A stretch of 64,000 nucleotides of DNA, from positions 2,969,501 through 3,033,500 of the forward strand of contig LR746268.1 of assembly GCA_902729315.2 (NCBI GenBank). The letters run 5' to 3'. Under the pieces are notes generated by a model, which made no database searches, was not told the DNA's origin, and was given only the letters and a program-made list of their open reading frames with translations. Below, in pieces: positions 56,766 through 64,000 of this stretch; the stretch's first letter is position 1, and each line of letters starts with the position of its first letter. Position numbers and translations under genes: made by a program. Source of the stretch: Spirodela intermedia. Its lineage: Eukaryota; Streptophyta; Magnoliopsida; Alismatales; Araceae.

Positions 56766-59700
56766 TGCCTCCGGTGATGTGCCTTGGGACGATGGAGATG
56801 GAGGACGCGAAGCCGGTGCTGGCTTCCACAGCTGACGACGAGGGTGCCATGGAATCTCGCTTCGCCGATCTTTGCAAAGTCTGTAAAGTTCTCCCTTTTC
56901 TGAAGCATCCATTTCCGTTTATGCCGGCTTCCTTTAATATAATCTGATATTTTCTCCTGGCCGTTTTTCGGCCTTGTCAGACGGGGTTGGGGCTTGATGA
57001 GTCCAAGGCGAGGCTGGCGATGGAGCTGTTTTCCGAGATCAAGCCCATTCTTGTGGCTTATATGTCGGCGATAGGGACTAGCTCGGTACCGATTCGTTTG
57101 AAAGTTTAGGCAATTAATTTATCTTCTGGAGTCTGTTCTGAATTGCTATAGTTACATTTTGAATTTTGGCTTTGTTTCCTTCGTTTCCTTCCAGGCGGAG
57201 GAGATTGAACGTCTGTGGTATGGGTTTGTGCTGTACTGCGTGAAGAAGCTGAACTCTGAAAAGGCAAAACAAGACTGTGAGGAGGGAGGTTTTACCCTCC
57301 CTCGGATATTGAGGGCAGCGAGGCTCAAGTATCGACTGTCTTAGCCCATTTATGCCGTTAAAATTCTTATATTTTATCTTTATGCCTGACTGAGTTATTT
57401 TCTCAAATCCTCCTTATTTTCGTTCGTGTTTTCCATTTTCAGTGTTATGGATTTCTTCAAGGAGATGCCGCAATTTTTACTCAAGGCTGGACATATAATA
57501 GGTCGTCAGTTTGGTTCAGATTGGGAGAAGAGGCTTGAGGTATATTATATCATACTAGAGAAATGGCATACTGCCGATTCTAAAATATTCTTTCCGGCAC
57601 ATTTTTTTTAATAATTCCACTTGGTTTCTGTTTCATGATCAGGTGAAAGAATCACAGGGGAATTTTGTGCATTTGAAGATTCTTAGTGGGTAAGCATCTA
57701 TCGTTCAGCATTTTTGCCTCACATAGTATTTGAGTCTACAGGAGTCAATTTTTTGTCACCACATTTGTTGTTATCATTTAAATTTTGGGATAGTTACCAT
57801 GCCGGGAATTATGTTATTTATAATCGCTTTTGCGTATATGCAGATGCATACAACAGAAATCCGAATTTCCTATGTGTGTTCTCTTTACACTTCTACTCTG
57901 TTTATGAAGCTTCCTAACGTATCGATGTATGCTGATCGTACTGTAGGTTCTACAAGCGTGAATATGAAGAGTTTTTCTTGCCTGGTGACGTGCGTGGTGG
58001 TAAAGATGCTTCTGATTCTGCCAGTATCGTCTATATATCCGACTACCATCGTTTTGGATGGCTATTATTCCTTGCATTGCGTGTCCACGCATTCAGTCGC
58101 TTCAAGGATATCGTGACTTCTACAAATGGAATAGTTTCCATATTGGTTAGTTGCTTGTTGGATTCGGTTTTATTTATTTGTCATTAGTTTAGATGATGTG
58201 CAGATCCTTCAGGTTCTTTGTTTATAATTCTATCAATATTTTGTGTCTATACAGGTAATCCTCATTCTTCATGTTCCTGTTCGCTTCAGGAAGTTTTCAG
58301 TTCTTGATTTTGCACGCCTAGGTAGTGTTGTTTGGTTGTTATTTTGACGCTTTTATTTTTCCCTCTTGCTATTTTAGATATCTGATATCTGAGGTAAGAT
58401 TTCTAGTTGGCTGAGATGCCTGTTTTCGTTTGCTTTTAGCTAAGAGAACCGACAAGGGTCTGGACCTTGTCGCTTTCCTATGTCAAAAATACGACACATC
58501 CGAAGATGAGCTGAAAAAAATGATGGAAAAAGTTAATAGCCTCATAGTTGATATTTTGAGAAAGGAGCCTCGCTCAGCATCAGAGTGCAAAGCTGAGAAC
58601 TTACATAATATTGACACAGGTGAAACCATCACCTCATTGTTCCCTTATATGAGAATTTTGCTGACTCAGGATTGTTTAATCTTTTTATCAAATGATAAAT
58701 TGACCCCTTTGACTTCAGATGGGTTGACGTACTTTGAGGATTTGATGGAGATGAATTCCTTATCATCGAGCTTGATTACTTTAGAGAAAGATTATTATGA
58801 CGCCATTTGTGTCAGAGGAGAACTTGATGAACGCATGTTTGTCAATGGGGAAGATAGTTTGATCGGCACTGGAAGCTTGTCTGGAGGTGCTATTAACATT
58901 TCCAGTGCCAAGGTATATTTCTTCTCTCGAAGTATTTTGCGTATGAACGGTACCCTTTTGGTTTGTCCATCAGGCTGTTTCAGATGTTCACAGTGTCTTT
59001 CCCGTCGTTGCAGCGAAAGCTTGATGCGTTGGCCTCGCCTGCCAAGTCGATAACGAGCCCATTGTCTCCCCCTCGTACTCCTGCATCACCATTAAACGGT
59101 AACCTTCTTGGTAATGTGAAAATAACCTCTACTCCAGTGACCACTGCCATGACTACCGCCAAGTGGCTTCGAAACGTTATTTCACTCCTTCCCCCAAAAC
59201 CCACAGCAGAACTAGAGCGCTTTCTTTCATCATGTGACAAGGATGTAACCAATGATGTAACTCGAAGAGCCAATATAATATTGGAGGCAATCTTTCCGAG
59301 TACTTCCTTTGGGGAACGTTTTGTTGCTGGAAATATTCAGAATACAAGCCTAGTCGATAATGTGTGGGCGGAGCAGAGGAAGTTGGAGGCCATGAAACTG
59401 TACTACCGTGTCCTGGAAGCAATGTGCAGGGCTGAATCTCAGATACTAAATGGGAATAATTTGACGTCCTTATTATCCAATGAACGTTTTCATAGGTGTA
59501 TGCTTGCTTGTGCTGCTGAACTTGTTTTGGCCACCCACAAGACTGTTACCATGATGTTCCCTGCAGTTTTGGAAAAAACAGGTATAACAGCATTTGATTT
59601 GAGCAAAGTAATTGAGAGCTTTGTGAGACATGAGGAAACCCTTCCGAGGGAGTTGAAACGACATTTGAATTCACTGGAAGAGCGGCTATTAGAAAGTATG

Positions 59701-62177
59701 GCTTGGGAAAAGGGATCCTCAATGTACAATTCCTTGATTGTGGCAAGACCATCGCTTTCTGCTGAAATAAACCGTCTGGGGCTTTTAGCAGAACCGATGC
59801 CATCTTTGGATGCAATTGCGATGATGCATAACATTTCAACTGCAGGCTTGCCTCTGCAGCCTTGTTCTAAGTCTGAGATTTCACCAGGTGATTTTTGGCC
59901 CAATTTGGCAGCTTTTTAAGTGCATGCAGTCATGTTTGTGTTTCTACGCTGGTCCTGGATCAGTGATTTCATCCATGTTGCATGGTCATTAAAAGTTATC
60001 TGAGAATGCTAAAAGTTATGTAGTAAAGCATATTTGTTGGTTGAATAGTTGAGTGGTCATCTCGGTTTTAATTCTTTGCAGTTAGCTGTCCTTTTTTCTT
60101 GCCTGTTACCTGACAAGACTTTAAAAGACTCAAAATTGCATTCCACTGTGAGAGATAACTTATATTGTTTTCATCAGTGAGATTTGATCTTTGATTCTTA
60201 TGTCAATTTCACAGTACACATTGCAGATCTGAATAGTGAGATGCGTTCTCCAAAGAGACCATGCACTGAGTATAGGAGTGTGTTGGTAGAGCGCAATTCG
60301 TTCACTTCACCAGTCAAGGACCGCCTACTGACATTCAACAGCCTCAAATCAAGGTTGCCACTCCTCCAGTCTGCGTTTGCAAGGTATCCGATCTTCTGAC
60401 ATGAGAAGCTGAGTTGAAAACATTTTTCTTTGGGCAGCTCGTCTTTGCATCCGGTTTTAGTGTAAAATTAACCTCAAACCTTTTGTTTGCAGCCCAACAC
60501 GACCAAACCCTGCTGCAGGTGGGGAAACATGTGCGGAGACTGGGATCAACATTTTTTTTAATAAGGTATTTTTATGATTAGACAATTTTTTTTGTTTGTT
60601 ACCCTGGATTTTCCTGAATGATAGATGGTTCATGTTTAAAATACTGAACCGTGGCAAGTTTCTCCGACTGATCTTTTCGTGGGTGGAGGTCATGCTCTTG
60701 TTGTCCGTGCATTTATCAGAGAACTTCATCTTCTTTGGTTTGCAGATCACAAAATTAGCAGCTATAAGGATTCGAAGCTTGTGTGAAAGGCTACAACTCT
60801 GCCAGCCAGTTGTAGAACATGTCTATTCCCTTATTCAACAAATTCTCAGTCACCGAACAGGGCTCTTTTTCAATCGTCACATCGACCAGATCATTCTCTG
60901 TAGCTTGTACGGGGTTGCAAAGGCAAGCTAGTTTCCCCCTTGTGCTTCATGGTCTTAGACGACTACGATCCCTGTCTGTCTGATTCCTCAATTCGATACC
61001 CTTATTGCTTGCAGATTTCTGATTTGAGTCTGACCTTTAAGGAGATCATTTATGGTTATAGAAAGCAGCAGCAATGTAAACCCCAGGTTTTCCGGAGTGT
61101 TTTTGTCGACTGGTCATCTACCAATTGCAGTGGGGTATGTTGCTTTTAACTTGAAGCTCCCTTCTTTCCGACAGAGTTTTTTCTCTTTTTTTTTTTTGGG
61201 CTCTCTTCTGGTTTCTGATTCAATAGCTCTTTGATGATCAGAGGACTGGCCAGGAACATGTCGATATCATCACATTTTATAATGAGGTTTTCATTCCGTC
61301 CATTAAGCCTCTGTTAGTGGAGCTTGGCCCCGCAGGGCCTGCTCCAAAGCACAGCCGCCTCCCCGAGGATATCACTAACGCCGATGGTATGTGCTTTTAA
61401 CAAACGTGTAAGCCCTGAGGTATCTCTCCTCACTTATGTTGACCTTTTCTATCCACCGGATCTTGCTACCAGGTCAATCCCCAAGCTCACCGCGGGTGTC
61501 AACGTTCCCGAGTCTACCGGACATGTCTCCTAAGAAAGTCTCCGGGACGCATAACGTCTATGTTTCCCCTCTGCGGCCATCAAAGGTGCTTATTTTCCTG
61601 CCGCAGCATTGAATGCGGCCTCAGTCCTCTGATCTGGGCTTAGTTTCTTCTTACGGTTGCTTTTCATTTATCTATCCTTCTTCCACCAAGATCATGAGTT
61701 TTATTGGCTAAATTTCTCTTACATGTTGGGTTGTGGCCGATCGATTTTTACTTTCAATGCCGGGAATCATCTCGGATGTTCTTCCTACTAAAGGTGTCTG
61801 CATTTGGGCAGATGGACTCGTTGCTCTCCCCGAGCTCAAAAAGCTACTATGCGTGCGTCGGCGAGAGCACCCACGCCTACCAGAGCCCCTCGAAGGATCT
61901 CACCGCCATCAACAACCGCCTGAATTGGTACGACTTTTGAAGTCACCTCCCAAAACTTCATAATAGATCTTCATCGTTGACTTGTTCTTCGTCTTTGGGT
62001 TTTGGTGTGGGAAGTAGCGGTAGGAAGGTTGGTGGGAGGCTCAACTTCGATAGCATAGTCAGTGATTCGCTGGTGGCCAGGAGCCTCGCCAACCAGAACG
62101 GCTGCTCCGCTGGATCTTGCACCACCGACGCAGCACCGCCAGACCCCTCTGTGAAGGCCGAACAGCCGGACTCTTGA
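56765..62177 (+). CDS. RBR: RETINOBLASTOMA-RELATED protein
   Basis: Eighteen exons: 56765-56887, 56981-57085, 57195-57328, 57443-57539, 57643-57689, 57947-58145, 58255-58321, 58440-58619, 58719-58912, 59014-59887, 60227-60383, 60493-60565, 60746-60922, 61015-61134, 61242-61386, 61473-61585, 61812-61927, 62015-62177. They total 3084 nt, or 1027 residues; Arabidopsis RBR1 has 1013. RBR binds E2F/DP to hold cells out of S phase and binds LxCxE partners in asymmetric division. The N-terminal cyclin-fold domain covers about 40-330. Pocket A starts near [15 protein letters not shown] (residue 422) and includes [19 protein letters not shown]; pocket B starts near [18 protein letters not shown] (726). 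At least ten S/T-P sites lie around the pockets ([33 protein letters not shown]), targets of CDKs. Intron 13 is GC-AG. The start codon and the exon 18 acceptor are the least certain points. Confidence 0.96.
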
Positions 62178-64000
62178 GTGCCGCCACCGCCGCCGCCGAG
62201 CACCAACTCCTCTGTAAGTACCTCTTGCCCTCCCTGTTGCCCCTTGCTTTGTCTTAAAAGGTTGCGCACCGTTGTACATGACTTATGGGGTGGGGTATGC
62301 GGGTGGGAGCAGCAGGATTTTTGATACAACTGTGAGAGGTTGGCTCTCCCTGCTGCCCTGCCCTTCTCGCCAGCTCCCGTCTAACCCAGCTTTATAATAA
62401 AGCCCGCATCTTTGTTGCCATTGCCGGTGTAAATTCCCTTCACAAGCTCTCTCTCTCTCTCTTACTGCTTTTATTCTCATTGTGTTTTGAGGATTGCCTC
62501 AGAGAGAGAGAGTCGTAGGGTGGTAGTGGCGAAGGACCAATATTAATACTTTAATATTTTTAGGATGCCCTTAAAACGGTGGATCAATTTTAATAATACT
62601 TTAAAATATATTTAAACAACTTCAAAGCTAATTGCAAAGTAGTAAGTTAAAATATTTATTCAAAATGACTCATTAAAATAAATTCAAAATGCAGGAAAAG
62701 TCAGAAAATTATCTGAATTGATCTCTAGCATATTTCTCACATATTTATCATAGGCATTGCTTGATACCAGGCCATTCCTAAGCCTCGTTCTGGGGGTTCC
62801 TATCAACTATCTCTTTCTTGTAGGTTATCTTTCAAGCTTCTATGTCATCTAGTCTACTAGTGTAGGGTTGTGCATGTGTTGGGAGCATTTGACAAATCAC
62901 AAGTCCTCTAACATATGTTTTAATATTTGATTTATCACCCTTATAAATTTACTATGAGCATTTAACAACAAATGCCATCACTAGTCATAAAGAGTTACTT
63001 TCATCTTAAAAATTATTTTTTATTTATCACTTAGACAAATTTGATTTGGTGATAATCACTTTTTAAATAAATCTTGTGAAAAATTTAAACAATAGAGCAC
63101 GCCAAGTATATAATAAAAATGTATATTTAATTGTAATCACGTTAATAATTGTGCAATCTACACAATCACTAGCTTTCATCTTTCATTGAAGTAATATAAA
63201 AAATAAATGTTGACTCATACTTTATTTAATCAATCCTTTTGTGAAATGAATATAATGTTCCTCTCATTACTAGAAGATCATTAGGTAAGTCTTAAATAAT
63301 TGTAAAAATCATTTAATACTTTTAGTACAAGCTTAGGTGCAGATTTTGGAAATTCACATGTGAAATTCAACTTTTTCACTAACACTTTATTGTTCCTCTC
63401 ATTAGTGGAAGATCATTAGGTAAGTCTTGAACAATAGTAAAAATCATATAATAATTTTTCAAAAATATTTCAAACTTTTGATCCTAGTTGTTCATGAGCT
63501 CTCTTATATCAATTAACATGACTTCCTTTTTCTTGTATTTATTAATATTTATAAAATCACTATCTTATATCGAGTGTAAAACAAATTTCCAAATATATAA
63601 TTTGTCTCTACCCTTATGAGTATCACCTAATTCCTAGTCTATTTAATATAATTTGACATGCAGGCACATTAATTATATCATAATAAACTTCATCAAAATA
63701 TATTTTTTATAGTTAAAGTTTATACTAAATATTTTTGTGAGACTTTTTTTAATACTATTTTATCCAATGAACTTTATATAGACTTGATTGATTTTTTATT
63801 TTGAGTCTTAATATAGAGACCATATTTAAGGAAATAATATTTTCACTATTAATTATACCTTCAAAGGAAACCTACTTTTCACTCTCAACTTTTCCATAAT
63901 ATCCTTGGAGATTAAGCACATGAATTGAGAGAATATACTCCTTTGAGCAGATTCAGACATTTAAAATCAAATGTATGGGAGCTTAGTTTCTAACACCACA
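62178..64000. other. 3' flank of RBR and AT-rich intergenic DNA
   Basis: The RBR 3' UTR probably extends a few hundred bases past the stop, and a short CT repeat lies at 62447-62462. From about 62540 to the end the sequence is very AT-rich with no gene. It contains one dispersed direct repeat (63257-63447). Confidence 0.6.
63257..63447. repeat. Direct repeat of about 56 bp, 135 bp apart
   Basis: A segment containing GTTCCTCTCATTA and GAAGATCATTAGGTAAGTCT, ending GTAAAAATCAT, occurs at 63257-63312 and again at 63392-63447 with a few differences. It could be a local duplication or internal repeats of a decayed element. Confidence 0.85.

Overview
This is nuclear DNA from a flowering plant. It is AT-rich and intron-rich, with GT-AG splicing, long introns, microsatellites and a degraded LTR retrotransposon, and every recognisable protein is of plant type. 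I cannot name the species. The GC-rich, intronless PPR gene and the GC-rich first exon of the helicase gene would suit a non-grass monocot or an early-diverging angiosperm, but that is only an impression.

The window holds six protein-coding genes, each of which I could splice into a complete open frame. From left to right: (1) a cystinosin-type PQ-loop transporter on the minus strand, 695-6762, 8 exons, 274 codons; (2) SMC5, the SMC5/6 ATPase, on the plus strand, 9395-30672, 30 exons, 1056 codons; (3) a DHHC protein S-acyltransferase of the plant PAT08 type, plus strand, 33022-36590, 5 exons, 419 codons; (4) a Mfd/TRCF-like plastid helicase (At3g02060 family), minus strand, 37397-51132, 14 exons, 827 codons; (5) an intronless PLS-class PPR protein with E motifs, plus strand, 51602-53416, 604 codons; (6) RETINOBLASTOMA-RELATED (RBR), plus strand, 56765-62177, 18 exons, 1027 codons. 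Exon boundaries came from splice consensus, reading frame and protein families recalled from memory. All six exon sums are divisible by three and have no internal stop.

Layout: genes 1 and 2 are divergent across 2.6 kb, 3 and 4 converge across 0.8 kb, and 4 and 5 are divergent across only 469 bp, which suggests a shared promoter. Gene 6 lies behind a nearly all-purine tract of about 0.88 kb followed by G-runs and an E2F consensus. A nonautonomous LTR element of about 2.0 kb sits inside SMC5 intron 4 in the sense orientation. The flanks at 7.4-9.2 kb and 62.5-64 kb are AT-rich and show no gene.

Functionally, SMC5 (structural maintenance of chromosomes), the Mfd-like helicase (by homology, transcription-coupled repair in plastids) and RBR (repressor of E2F-driven S-phase genes) all concern genome maintenance and the cell cycle. 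SMC5 and RBR both carry E2F-type sites just upstream of their start codons, so RBR may control its neighbour SMC5 as well as itself. I found no operon, CRISPR array, RNA gene or clearly new system. The points most worth checking are regulatory: E2F sites, upstream ORFs, the purine tract, in-frame short introns, a GC-AG intron and one unidentified exon-like fragment.
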